From the NCBI GenBank assembly GCA_964439395.1, contig CAYTNV010000004.1, positions 75,218-139,217 of the forward strand: 64,000 bases of DNA, read 5' to 3'. The stretch is from JAUUSJ01 sp964439395. GTDB lineage: Bacteria > Bacillota > Clostridia > Lachnospirales > Lachnospiraceae. The translations under genes were made by a program, and so were the position numbers. A model generated the notes under the pieces. It had not been told where the DNA came from, made no database searches, and saw nothing but the letters and a program-made list of their open reading frames with translations. The first letter of the stretch is position 1, and each line of letters begins with the position of its first letter. Below, in pieces: positions 35,788 to 44,905 of the stretch.

Positions 35788-35894
35788 ATCTTCTCACATC
35801 CAGACTATACTGTCGGCTCTGGAATCTCACCAGATCATGCCAATTGGCTCGCGGGCTTTACCGCCGGTGGGGAGTTACACCCCGCCCCGAAGAT
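35788..35894 (-). promoter_or_regulatory. FMN riboswitch (RFN element)
   Basis: The minus strand carries the conserved RFN parts: ATCTTCGGGGCGGGGTG, CCCCACCGGCGGTAAAGCCC, GCGAGCC, GATCTGGTGAGATTCCAG, AGCCGACAGTATAGTCTGGATG, and closing GAAGAT that pairs with ATCTTC (P1). The aptamer is complete. The next gene downstream is the FGGY kinase, not a riboflavin gene; the MATE gene lies on its 5' side. Confidence 0.95.
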
Positions 35895-35966
35895 ACTCTA
35901 TCTATTTTTATTCAGTATAGTACAGATGCTTCTATATTGCAAGGGAATTTTTCAACTAGCAAAAAT

Positions 35967-37319
35967 TTATACGATAGCTGCCTTCTCCCATTTTTTACCA
36001 AAGAATCGGATAGCGAAACATATTGAGCGAAATGCCCAGTCGACAACCATTGCAACCCATACGCCGAAAATTCCCCATCCCATATACTGTCCAAGTAGAT
36101 AGCTAAATGCAATTCTAAAAATCCACATAGAAAGAATCGCAATTATCATACAATGCTTTGCATCTCCAGCCGCACGAAAGACGGATGGTAAAGAAAAGGA
36201 AATAGGCCAGATAGTAATACAGCTTACTGTATGGAAATAAATAATAGCCCTCGTCGTCTCCGCTGTAATATCAGACAGATGATATGCCTTTATAATAACT
36301 GGTAAAAGGGCAATAATAAGAGCATTCATAAGAAACATTCCTACATAAACCATTCCAATCATTTTTTTCGTATAATAGTGAACCTGCTCATAATCATTTG
36401 CACCAACACACCTTGAAATTACCGTTGTAATGGCAAGTCCAATGGACATTCCCGGCAAGATTTCAAATAAAGCTACCATATTTCCAACTGCATTTGCGGC
36501 AATTGCGTAAGTTCCAAAAGAAGATACCAAGCTTAACACGATAATTTTTCCAAGCTGAAACATACTATTTTCAAGACCATTTGGCACACCAATTTGCAAA
36601 ATCCTTTTTACCATTTTCCAGTTAAAATGATATCTCTCTTTTTTTAAGTGCAGTGGATACTTCTCATGAAATAGCATTCCTGTAATCATCAATCCTGCCA
36701 CCATACGAGACACAAGAGATGGAATAGCGACACCCTCTGTCCCACGGTGAAATCCATAGATAAGCAATGCATTTCCGCAGACATTAATAATATTCATAAT
36801 GATGGATACTCGCATAGAGATTTCAGAATTACCCATCGCACGGAAAATCGCGGCACCTCCGTTATACATCGCCATAAACGGAATAGAGGCACTTACGATA
36901 AGCAAATATGTATTGGCGTGAGCCATAACATCTGGCTCTATCTTTCCAAAAATACCGTGAAGAATCATATTTCTTCCGATATATACAAAAACAGTGATAG
37001 CTAAAGACGCAATTGTGACAAAGCCGATTAGCTGTGTCGCTGACTCGCTGGCCTCCTTTATCTTTCTCTGTCCCAAATACTGTCCTGCCACAACAGCTCC
37101 ACCTGTGGCGAGAGCTGCAAATCCGTTAAGCAAAAGTACCATAATATTATCGACCAAGGATACCCCTGAAACTGCTGCCTCTCCGACACTAGCTATCATA
37201 ATACTGTCTGCCATACCGACAAGTATTGACAAAAACTGTTCAATTAGCAGAGGGATAATAAGAGCCACTAAATCTCGATTGCTAAAGAGATAGTGGCTTC
37301 GGTCTATTTTTGGTTTCAT
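35967..37319 (-). CDS. MATE-family multidrug/cation efflux protein
   Basis: A 450-residue membrane protein with about twelve segments in two homologous halves. N-terminal LIIPLLIEQFLSILVGMADSIMIASVGEAAVSGVSLVD is typical of the NorM/DinF superfamily, with GGAVVAGQYLGQRK and the later QIGVPNGLENSMFQLGK. It exports drugs or metabolites by sodium or proton exchange. The substrate is unknown. The FMN aptamer follows 73 bp after its stop. Confidence 0.93.
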   Translation of the reverse strand: MKPKIDRSHYLFSNRDLVALIIPLLIEQFLSILVGMADSIMIASVGEAAVSGVSLVDNIMVLLLNGFAALATGGAVVAGQYLGQRKIKEASESATQLIGFVTIASLAITVFVYIGRNMILHGIFGKIEPDVMAHANTYLLIVSASIPFMAMYNGGAAIFRAMGNSEISMRVSIIMNIINVCGNALLIYGFHRGTEGVAIPSLVSRMVAGLMITGMLFHEKYPLHLKKERYHFNWKMVKRILQIGVPNGLENSMFQLGKIIVLSLVSSFGTYAIAANAVGNMVALFEILPGMSIGLAITTVISRCVGANDYEQVHYYTKKMIGMVYVGMFLMNALIIALLPVIIKAYHLSDITAETTRAIIYFHTVSCITIWPISFSLPSVFRAAGDAKHCMIIAILSMWIFRIAFSYLLGQYMGWGIFGVWVAMVVDWAFRSICFAIRFFGKKWEKAAIV

Positions 37320-37353
37320 TCCTCTTCAACTTCCTTTCTAATTTTTATTATTT

Positions 37354-37529
37354 GATACAAGCGTCAAAAGGTCTTGCGTTTCATGCCTGCATGAAAAAGC
37401 ATGACTTTGAGACGCGCAAAACACCGAAAAGTAGCCATTTTTTGAAGAAAAATGAGCGGATTTGAGGTGTTTTAGGATTGAGGGAGTGCTTTAGCACGGA
37501 GCAATCCGTGTATCATGAGCGTCAAAATA
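37354..37529. repeat. 176-bp structured direct repeat, copy A
   Basis: About 95% identical (roughly eight differences, no gaps) to 38558-38733. It contains nested inverted repeats: AACACC against GGTGTT, CATTTTT against AAAAATG, GGATTG against CAATCC, with apical GTGC-TTTA-GCAC. An outer 14-bp perfect pair AAGCGTCAAAAGGT (37359-37372) and ACCTTTTGACGCTT (37529-37542) closes copy A. The remainder of the 37320-37810 gap holds AT-rich sequence and the thrH promoter. Confidence 0.9.
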
Positions 37530-37810
37530 CCTTTTGACGCTTTCATTATTATTTTCTTTAATTAAAAATTTATATCTCATATCCGCACATTATACTATCA
37601 CCTGACTATTATTATGTCAACCTTTTTGAAGGCATATAAATTTTCTAACTCCATAATTTAAATCCAATATTTTAAAAACTATAGTTGTATGCAGTGGAAA
37701 ATTATGCTATAATCTACAAGAATATATTTTAGTTCAGCAGTGTGACAAATTATTTTTGAATTATTTTTTAGTTTATACTGCAATTTTTCAATAACTAGGA
37801 GGATTTTACA

Positions 37811-38416
37811 ATGTATATTACATGTTTAGATTTAGAGGGAGTATTAGTACCAGAAATTTGGATTGCATTTGCCAAGGCTACTGGAATTCCAGAGCTTAAA
37901 AAGACAACAAGAGATGAGCCAGATTACGATAAGTTAATGAACTATCGCATTAATATTTTAAAAGAGCATGGCTTAGGATTAAAAGAAATTCAAGAAACAA
38001 TCGCCACAATTGACCCAATTCCAGGCGCAAAAGAGTTTTTAGATGAGCTTCGCTCTATCTGTCAGGTTATCATTATCAGTGATACCTTTACACAGTTTGC
38101 GACTCCTCTGATGAAAAAATTAGACTGGCCAACTATTTTCTGCAACTCTCTTGAAGTAGCAGAAAACGGAGAGATTACTGGATTTAAGATGAGAATTGAA
38201 AATTCCAAGCTCTCTACTGTTCGCGCTCTACAGTCTATCGGATACGAGACAATTGCAAGCGGTGACAGCTATAATGACCTTGCCATGATTAAAGCAAGCA
38301 AGGCTGGATTCTTATTTAAGAGTACAGAGCAGATTAAGGCTGATAATCCAGAATTACCTGCGTTTGAGACTTACGATGAATTGATGGCTGCGATTAAGGA
38401 TGCTATCAAAGAGTAG
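37811..38416 (+). CDS. thrH: Bifunctional phosphoserine phosphatase/homoserine phosphotransferase ThrH
   Basis: A 201-residue HAD protein of the ThrH subgroup. It starts MYITCLDLEGVLVPEIW (motif I with DLEGVL), has IIISDTFTQFATPLM (motif II) and IASGDSYNDLAMI (motif IV). ThrH can take phosphate from phosphoserine and transfer it to homoserine, linking serine and threonine synthesis. AACTAGGAGGA precedes the ATG. It lies between the two 176-bp direct repeats. Confidence 0.92.
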   Translation: MYITCLDLEGVLVPEIWIAFAKATGIPELKKTTRDEPDYDKLMNYRINILKEHGLGLKEIQETIATIDPIPGAKEFLDELRSICQVIIISDTFTQFATPLMKKLDWPTIFCNSLEVAENGEITGFKMRIENSKLSTVRALQSIGYETIASGDSYNDLAMIKASKAGFLFKSTEQIKADNPELPAFETYDELMAAIKDAIKE

Positions 38417-38477
38417 TACCGTAGCCTCAGACAGAACGCCCTATCTCTCTGCTCTGTAGACAATTATAAAAATATAA

Positions 38478-38537
38478 CCGTCTCTGAATACATAAAAATA
38501 TTTCAAAATGATATATGTACTCAGAGACGGCTTTTTT
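38478..38537 (+). terminator. Terminator of thrH
   Basis: CCGTCTCTGA (38478-38487) pairs perfectly with TCAGAGACGG (38521-38530); six T follow. The loop is long (33 bases). Confidence 0.82.
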
Positions 38538-38557
38538 ATTTAATCAATAGATGATAT

Positions 38558-38733
38558 GATACAAGCGTCAAAAGATCATGCGTTTCATGCTTGCATGAAA
38601 AAGCACGACTTTGGGACGCGCAAAACACCGAAAAGCAGCCATTTTTTGAAGAAAAATGAGCGGATTTGAGGTGTTTTAGGATTGCGGGAGTGCTTTAGCA
38701 CGGAGCAATCCGTGTATCATGAACGTCAAAATA
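38558..38733. repeat. 176-bp structured direct repeat, copy B
   Basis: Same length and orientation as copy A at 37354. The central 100 bp are almost unchanged; the closing outer pair seen in copy A has decayed here. It fills most of the gap between thrH and araD and might serve as a 3' structure for the ara transcript. Confidence 0.9.
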
Positions 38734-38762
38734 TCATTTGCTATATCAAATAAGTACAACTA

Positions 38763-39458
38763 TTATTTTTGACCATAGTACGCGTTTGCGCCATGTTTTC
38801 TATAATAATGCTTATCTTGTAATTCCTGTGGAGCAGGTTGATTTTGTGGATTTATCATCTCACAGCGAGCAGCCATCTTAGCAACTTCTTCTAATACTAC
38901 TGCATTATGTACTGCCTCATGTGCATCTTTGCCCCATGTAAATGGTCCGTGATTTTTGCATAATACGGCTGGTGTTGCAACATAATCCAAATTTAGGCGT
39001 TCAAATTCATCAGCAATCAGTACGCCAGTATTCTTCTCATATGCCTCATCAATCTCTTCCTTTGTAAGATTTCTCACACAAGGAACTTCCCCATATAAAT
39101 AATCTGCGTGAGTCGTTCCATAGCATGAAATTCCTCTTCCTGATTGTGCCCAGCTTGTTGCCCAGGAGGAATGTGTATGTACGATACCTCCGACTTCTGG
39201 GAAACGATTATACAAAACCACATGAGTTGGAGTATCAGAGGAAGGATTATATCTTCCTTCCACCTTATTACCATTTAAATCAACAACTACCATATCCTCT
39301 GGGCTTAATTTATCGTATTCCACACCACTTGGTTTAATTACTAAAAGACCACTCTCTCTGTCAATACCACTTACATTACCCCAAGTAAATGTCACAAGAC
39401 CATACTTTGGAAGGAGCATATTTGCCTCGTATACCTCTTTTTTTAATTTTTCTAACAT
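38763..39458 (-). CDS. araD: L-ribulose-5-phosphate 4-epimerase
   Basis: About 231 residues, class II aldolase fold. Zinc histidines are in VHTHSSWATSWAQSGRG (His-X-His) and near the C-terminus in VLCKNHGPFTWG; GTTHADYLYG carries another active-site His. It converts L-ribulose-5-phosphate to D-xylulose-5-phosphate, the last step of arabinose catabolism. The frame is open to 39578, but GAAGGGA and the family N-terminus (MLEKLKKEVYEAN) set the start at 39458. Confidence 0.95.
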   Translation of the reverse strand: MLEKLKKEVYEANMLLPKYGLVTFTWGNVSGIDRESGLLVIKPSGVEYDKLSPEDMVVVDLNGNKVEGRYNPSSDTPTHVVLYNRFPEVGGIVHTHSSWATSWAQSGRGISCYGTTHADYLYGEVPCVRNLTKEEIDEAYEKNTGVLIADEFERLNLDYVATPAVLCKNHGPFTWGKDAHEAVHNAVVLEEVAKMAARCEMINPQNQPAPQELQDKHYYRKHGANAYYGQK

Positions 39459-39507
39459 AATTAATCTATTCCCTTCTATATCTCGTAAGGTGATTATTTT
39501 CCTGTAT

Positions 39508-41103
39508 TCACAGTAAGGCTTGTAAAGCTGCCTGCTCGATTTCAATACCCTTTTTATATCTCTCGATAAATACTTCAAATCCCTCTACATCTTTTGGATC
39601 TGGCTCCATCTTACTTCCCTTATTACCTGCAAATACTTTCTCTGCCAAATATGCTTCCAAGCTCTCATTTTCTTCTTTGTTTAACATATAGGAAGCCAAA
39701 AGTGCCATTCCCCAAGGTCCACCTTCTCCAGCTGTCTCCATTACAGATACAGGCGCATTAATTGCTGCTGCAAGAAGTCTCTGACCTACACCTTTTGTCT
39801 TAAATAATCCGCCATGTCCCAAAATTGAAACGATGGCGACATTTTCTTCTTTTAATAAGAGATCCATTCCTACCTTGATTGCTCCAAGCGCTGTACAAAG
39901 ATTTACACGCATAAAATTAGCTAAATTAAAATTACTTTTTGGAGATCTCACAAATAATGGTCTTCCCTCAGCTACGCCAGTAATATTTTCTCCTGAGAGA
40001 TATCCATAAGCCAATAAGCCACCACAATCTGCATCGCCTTCTAATGCTTTATTATAAAGTGTTCCAAATAGCTTATTCATATTGACCTCTATGTCAAAGC
40101 TCTCTGCAAACTCACGAAAGATTCCAACCCAAGCATTCAAATCAGAAGTACAATTATTTGCATGTACCATTGCAACTAAGCTTCCATCTGGTGTTGTTAC
40201 AAGATCAATTTCTGGATATACCTTCTTCAATGCTTTTTCCAACACAATCATCGCAAACACACTTGTTCCTGCGGACACATTACCTGTACGTTTTGCAACA
40301 CTGTTTGTCGCAGCCATACCTGTTCCTGCATCACCCTCTGGAGGACAAAGTGGAATTCCTGCCTGTAAGTTTCCGCTTTCATCTAAAAGACGAGCACCCT
40401 CCTCTGTCAAAGTTCCTGCGCTTTCACCTGCAACTAACGCCTTCGGTAAAATTTCCTTTAGCGTCCAAGGATAGTTTTTATCAGCTATCAGAGGATCGAA
40501 TTTTTTAATCATATCTGCATCATAATCTTTTGTCTCCATATCAATTGGGAACATGCCTGATGCATCTCCAACACCTAATACCTTTTCTCCTGTCAACTGC
40601 CAATGAATATATCCTGCCAATGTAGTAAAATAAGAAAGCTCTTTTACATGCTCCTCTTCATTTAAAATTGCCTGATATAAATGTGCAATGCTCCATCTTA
40701 ACGGAATATTATAGTGAAATAACTCTGTAAGTTCCTTCGCAGCTGGTCCTGTTATTCCATTTCTCCATGTTCTAAATGGAACTAAGAGACGTCCTTCTTT
40801 ATCGAATGCCATATATCCATGCATCATTGCACTAAATCCGATAGCGCCAATCTTAGTGAGGGTGACACCATATTTTTCTTTGACATCAGCTGCCATTTTT
40901 GCATAGCTATCGCGAAGTCCTGTCCAAATATCACCTAAAGTATAAGTCCAAATACCATTGTCCAAACGGTTTTCCCACTCATGGTCTCCAGAAGCAATCG
41001 GATTATGGGACTCGTCAATTAAAACTGCCTTAATTCTTGTAGAACCAAACTCAATTCCGAGAACTGTTTTTCCATTTTCTATCATTTCTTTTATATTACT
41101 CAT
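39508..41103 (-). CDS. Ribulokinase (FGGY family, AraK-like)
   Basis: About 531 residues of FGGY kinase: GIEFGSTRIKAVLIDE near the N-terminus, GAIGFSAMMHGYMAFD, PEGDAGTGMAATN, GNVSAGTSVFAMI, and SILGHGGLFKTKGVGQ near the C-terminus. Its place between araA and araD indicates L-ribulose phosphorylation. It does not look like classical AraB and resembles the alternative clostridial ribulokinase (AraK), a memory-based assignment. The frame opens at 41118 directly after the araA stop; the ATG at 41103 has GAGGA nine bases upstream and is preferred. Confidence 0.87.
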   Translation of the reverse strand: MSNIKEMIENGKTVLGIEFGSTRIKAVLIDESHNPIASGDHEWENRLDNGIWTYTLGDIWTGLRDSYAKMAADVKEKYGVTLTKIGAIGFSAMMHGYMAFDKEGRLLVPFRTWRNGITGPAAKELTELFHYNIPLRWSIAHLYQAILNEEEHVKELSYFTTLAGYIHWQLTGEKVLGVGDASGMFPIDMETKDYDADMIKKFDPLIADKNYPWTLKEILPKALVAGESAGTLTEEGARLLDESGNLQAGIPLCPPEGDAGTGMAATNSVAKRTGNVSAGTSVFAMIVLEKALKKVYPEIDLVTTPDGSLVAMVHANNCTSDLNAWVGIFREFAESFDIEVNMNKLFGTLYNKALEGDADCGGLLAYGYLSGENITGVAEGRPLFVRSPKSNFNLANFMRVNLCTALGAIKVGMDLLLKEENVAIVSILGHGGLFKTKGVGQRLLAAAINAPVSVMETAGEGGPWGMALLASYMLNKEENESLEAYLAEKVFAGNKGSKMEPDPKDVEGFEVFIERYKKGIEIEQAALQALL

Positions 41104-41118
41104 ATCTATTTTCCTCAT

Positions 41119-42618
41119 TTATTTTCTATATGCGATACTATTCCAAAGTAATTCATTTTTAAATTGACGAATTGTTGTATCTTTATCGATATAAACAGCC
41201 TCAATTCCCATACATGCTGCCCAGTCTCCCATTTGTTCAGCTGTTAAATCATAAGAAAATGCTGTATGATGAGCACCACCTGCAAGAATCCATGCCTCTG
41301 CACCTGTCTGAAGATTTGGCTCTGGTGTCCAAAATGCAGTTGCAACTGGAAGTTTTGGCATAGGTTTTTCTGTCTTCTTACAATTTACATTATTGATAAT
41401 TAAGCGGAATCTATCTCCTAAATCGATTAAGGATGTCGCAACAGCTGGTCCTTCTTTTGCAGTAAATACAAGTCTTGCTGGGTCTTCTCTATCTCCCATA
41501 GAAAGAGGCTGCTCTTTAATAAAAATCTTTCCATCCGCAATCGTTGGGCAAACTTCCAACATATGAGCCTGAAGAATTCCCTCTTTTCCAGGTATTAAAT
41601 TATAGGTATAATCCTCCATAAAGGAAGTACCCTTTGCACCCTTCATTCCTTCTGTCATAATTTTCATTACTCTTACCATGGCAGCAGTTTTCCAGTCTCC
41701 CTCTGCGCCAAAGCCATAGCCTTTTTGCATCAATCTTTGAATTGCAAGTCCTGGTAACTGTTTTAAACCGCCAAGATCACCAAAATGTGTAACGATTGCA
41801 TGATAATTTTTCTCTTCTAGGAATTTTTCAAATCCAATCTCAATTCCAGCCTGTACTGCTACATGCTGTCTAAATTCCTTCTCGTCTCTTCCCTCTAAAA
41901 GAATTTCATATTTATCATAGTATTCTTCTACTAATGTATCAATTTCATTTTGAGGAACTGCGTTCACTGCCTCTACAATTTCATTTACTGGGTACGCATC
42001 TACCTCCCAGCCAAATTTAATCTGAGCCTCTACCTTGTCACCTTCTGTTACAGCAACATTTCTCATATTATCTGCAATACGCATTACACGAACATGGCTG
42101 CTCTCAATTACTCCAACTGCTGTACGCATCCAAGAGCCAATTCTCTTTTGAGTATCTTCATTTGCCCAGTATCCCATAATTACTTTTCTTTCCATACCAA
42201 GACGAGTAAAAATATGACCGTATTCTCTGTCACCATGTGCTGCCTGATTCTCGTTCATAAAGTCCATATCAATTGTGTCATATGGAATTTCTTGATTAAA
42301 CTGTGTATGTAAATGAAGCAATGGTTTTCTATATTCTTGAAGTCCAAGAATCCAAGATTTAGATGGTGAAAATGTATGCATCCATGTAATAACACCTGCA
42401 CAATTTTCATCGATATTAGCCTCATTAAATGTTTTTCTAATTAACTCATTTGTAATTAATGTTGGTTTCCAAACTACCTCATATGGAAGATTTCCTGAAG
42501 CATTTAACGCCTCTACAATCTTTTTGGAATGCTCTGCAACATGTGCTAAACACTCATCTCCATATAAATCCTGTGAACCTGTACAAAACCAAAACTGATA
42601 TTTCTTTGCCTTTAACAT
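41119..42618 (-). CDS. araA: L-arabinose isomerase
   Basis: A 499-residue AraA, normal length. It starts with YQFWFCTGSQDLYGDE; further blocks are WMHTFSPSKSWI, HLHTQFNQEIPYDTIDMDFMNENQAAHGDREYG in its early part, the catalytic glutamates in GFGAEGDWKTA and DYTYNL, and AGGAHHTAFSYDL with metal-binding histidines. It converts L-arabinose to L-ribulose. AAAGGAGG precedes the ATG. The next gene is the ribulokinase, 15 bp away. Confidence 0.97.
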   Translation of the reverse strand: MLKAKKYQFWFCTGSQDLYGDECLAHVAEHSKKIVEALNASGNLPYEVVWKPTLITNELIRKTFNEANIDENCAGVITWMHTFSPSKSWILGLQEYRKPLLHLHTQFNQEIPYDTIDMDFMNENQAAHGDREYGHIFTRLGMERKVIMGYWANEDTQKRIGSWMRTAVGVIESSHVRVMRIADNMRNVAVTEGDKVEAQIKFGWEVDAYPVNEIVEAVNAVPQNEIDTLVEEYYDKYEILLEGRDEKEFRQHVAVQAGIEIGFEKFLEEKNYHAIVTHFGDLGGLKQLPGLAIQRLMQKGYGFGAEGDWKTAAMVRVMKIMTEGMKGAKGTSFMEDYTYNLIPGKEGILQAHMLEVCPTIADGKIFIKEQPLSMGDREDPARLVFTAKEGPAVATSLIDLGDRFRLIINNVNCKKTEKPMPKLPVATAFWTPEPNLQTGAEAWILAGGAHHTAFSYDLTAEQMGDWAACMGIEAVYIDKDTTIRQFKNELLWNSIAYRK

Positions 42619-42761
42619 TAATATTTCCTCCTTTATCTGCCATAAAAATCCCCATCAAGCGACAAATCAAATTAAGCTTACTCAATTTTGACTCAGCATT
42701 TGGCGGACTAAACTGCATGAGCACGTAGCACGACTGTATAAAATAAAAATACAGTGGAGTG

Positions 42762-42787
42762 TGAGGGAGTGCCTTCGCACAGAGCAA
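42762..42787. repeat. Third, partial copy of the structured repeat core
   Basis: TGAGGGAGTGC-CTTC-GCACAGAGCAAT matches the apical part of the 176-bp repeats (TGAGGGAGTGC-TTTA-GCACGGAGCAAT), with changes mainly in the loop. A separate CTGTA...TACAG hairpin lies just before it. It sits in the 192-bp gap between araR and araA. Confidence 0.65.
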
Positions 42788-42810
42788 TTGTCGGACTTTT
42801 ATTATAATTT

Positions 42811-43899
42811 TTATATTTTTTGAATTGAATTACGGATAGTAGCTTCTGAATCAAAAAGATAGTTTCCATCAATTGCTGGATTATCAATTATCTTTAAAAG
42901 ATTTTCCGCCACTTTTTCCCCTAGTTTTTCTTTTGGATGAGGAAATGAGGTAAAAGGTACCTTACAAATTTCTGATAGGTCAGAGTCGTCAATGCTGACA
43001 ACTGATAAATCCTCTGGAACACGAATTCCATACTTTAAAAAAATATCAATCATCTGCATTGCAACCTCATCATTATAACATACAAGACCTGTACAGCCCT
43101 CTAACCTCTTAAGCAGATAGCTTTCTAATCTTTTTAATCCTCTCTGCATTGCTGTGTCAATCCACACAATATGGTTCGGATTTCTTATTAACTCTGCCTT
43201 TTCCATGGCATCGAGAAAACCCAAATATCTTCGATGCCCCTGTCCATCATCACCTTTAAATATAGCTGCAATTTTCTTATGTCCAGCGTCAATAAGCAAT
43301 TGTGTTGCCTTTCTGGCAACTATCTGGTCATCAATTCTCACGCATGGAGCCTGTATAGCTGGATATATATCGTTGAAAAAAATAATTGGAATATGCTTAT
43401 CTTGAATCTCCTTATAATATTTTATATTTGGATTAGGCAATGCCCCCTCTGACGGTTCTATAATGACTCCGTCAATATTATCCTTTTTTAAAATCATTTT
43501 TAAAACATTAGCCTCATTTTGTATGAGATTATCTGTAAAGGAAACCTGCATAGCATATCCATCTTTTGAAAGCGTTCTCTCAATTCCCTTTAAAATCGGC
43601 GGGAAAATATAGCTTTCATAAAACGTACTGACGACGGCAATATTCATATGCTTCTTTCTTTGTATCTTTGAAGTAACTGATCCGACATAAGTGCCACTTC
43701 CTTGTACACGTACTACAATTTTTTGTTCCACTAGCTCTTGCATTGCCCTTCGAATCGTCTGTCGGCATAATCCAAATTCCTCGCTCATCTTCTGTTCCGA
43801 CATTAATCGTTGCCCTGGCTGCAATCTGCCAGCATCTATCTCTTCCTTAATCCAGTCAATTACTTTTTGATATTTTAATTCTTGTCCTACCATCGTCAT
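42811..43899 (-). CDS. araR: AraR-type arabinose repressor (GntR DNA-binding, LacI-like sensor)
   Basis: A 362-residue protein with a GntR-type winged helix (about residues 8-75: WIKEEIDAGRLQPGQRLMSEQKMSEEFGLCRQTIRRAMQEL in part) fused to a LacI-type ligand domain (MNIAVVSTFYESYIFPPILKGIE, DGVIIEPSEGA, AAIFKGDDGQGHRRYLGF, VVSIDDSDLSE). This is the AraR architecture of Firmicutes. It lies between the ABC transporter genes and araA. AraR-like half-sites are seen before the binding-protein gene. Two ATGs, two codons apart, could start it. Confidence 0.93.
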   Translation of the reverse strand: MTMVGQELKYQKVIDWIKEEIDAGRLQPGQRLMSEQKMSEEFGLCRQTIRRAMQELVEQKIVVRVQGSGTYVGSVTSKIQRKKHMNIAVVSTFYESYIFPPILKGIERTLSKDGYAMQVSFTDNLIQNEANVLKMILKKDNIDGVIIEPSEGALPNPNIKYYKEIQDKHIPIIFFNDIYPAIQAPCVRIDDQIVARKATQLLIDAGHKKIAAIFKGDDGQGHRRYLGFLDAMEKAELIRNPNHIVWIDTAMQRGLKRLESYLLKRLEGCTGLVCYNDEVAMQMIDIFLKYGIRVPEDLSVVSIDDSDLSEICKVPFTSFPHPKEKLGEKVAENLLKIIDNPAIDGNYLFDSEATIRNSIQKI

Positions 43900-43925
43900 T
43901 CTTCTCCATATTCTTAATATTTTTC

Positions 43926-44894
43926 TTATTTAATAACCTGTAAAGATTTTCTATCAGCAAATACTGCAACGAATACTAAGAATATAACACCTTCCACTAA
44001 CTGCAACATCTGTGTGGATACTCCCATCATTGTAAGTCCACTATTTAATACGATATATAATAATGAACCAACAATAATATTTTCAAAACGAACCTTTGCA
44101 CCGCCTGAAATAGGCATTCCACCAAGAACTAATGCAATTAAAATCTGTGTCTCAAGCTGATTACCACCCGAAGATGTAACAGAACCAACTTTAATAACAT
44201 TGATAAATGCAGCGAATCCAGTAATCGCTCCTGCTAAAACATAGATAAGAAATTTCATCCTATCTGTACGGATTCCTACAAATTTTGCTGCCTTCTCTCC
44301 TGCACCTATCGCCTTAAGATACGTACCAAATTTTGTATAACGGAATAATACAAACCCTATTATCAGTACAATAACTGTACAAATTAGTTTTAATTCGACC
44401 GTATCATAGTTAATTAACATAGCAGAACCAGCTACTGGAGCATTCGTTGTCAGATATTTTATTATACCCCTAAACAAAAACATTGTACAGATAGTAACAA
44501 TGAACGACTTTATTTTACGATTAACATAAAAATATCCATTAATTGCACCAATCGCAGCACCGGCAACAATTCCTCCAATAATCGCAAGGACAATATTTGT
44601 CTTAGAAAGCGTACAAACTACAATAGATGATATACCTAAGATAGAGCCCTGCGAAAAATCTAGTCCGCCCATTGACATAATGAAAAACACACCCATAGAC
44701 GCAATCATTGTGACATATACTTGTGAGAGAACTAAATTCATATTTGAAATCATTCTTCCACTTGTCAAAATATTAAATAATATAAAGATGACAACCAGAC
44801 CCACAATTGGAAGCATTCGACGTAACATAACCATCTTGGAAAACTTTTTTAATTCTTCCTCTTTACTTATTGTTTTTGTATTTTCGTTAGCCAT
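43926..44894 (-). CDS. Sugar ABC transporter permease (RbsC/AraH type), second
   Basis: A 322-residue CUT2-family permease with about nine membrane segments; FFIMSMGGLDFSQGSILGISSIVVC and LVLGGMPISGGAKVRFENIIVGSLL are typical of RbsC-like proteins. AAGGAGG precedes the ATG. Two distinct permeases flank the ATPase gene, so the transporter is probably a heterodimer like GalfYtf or YtfT/YjfF systems rather than a homodimer. Confidence 0.92.
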   Translation of the reverse strand: MANENTKTISKEEELKKFSKMVMLRRMLPIVGLVVIFILFNILTSGRMISNMNLVLSQVYVTMIASMGVFFIMSMGGLDFSQGSILGISSIVVCTLSKTNIVLAIIGGIVAGAAIGAINGYFYVNRKIKSFIVTICTMFLFRGIIKYLTTNAPVAGSAMLINYDTVELKLICTVIVLIIGFVLFRYTKFGTYLKAIGAGEKAAKFVGIRTDRMKFLIYVLAGAITGFAAFINVIKVGSVTSSGGNQLETQILIALVLGGMPISGGAKVRFENIIVGSLLYIVLNSGLTMMGVSTQMLQLVEGVIFLVFVAVFADRKSLQVIK

Positions 44895-44905
44895 GATTTT
44901 CCTCC

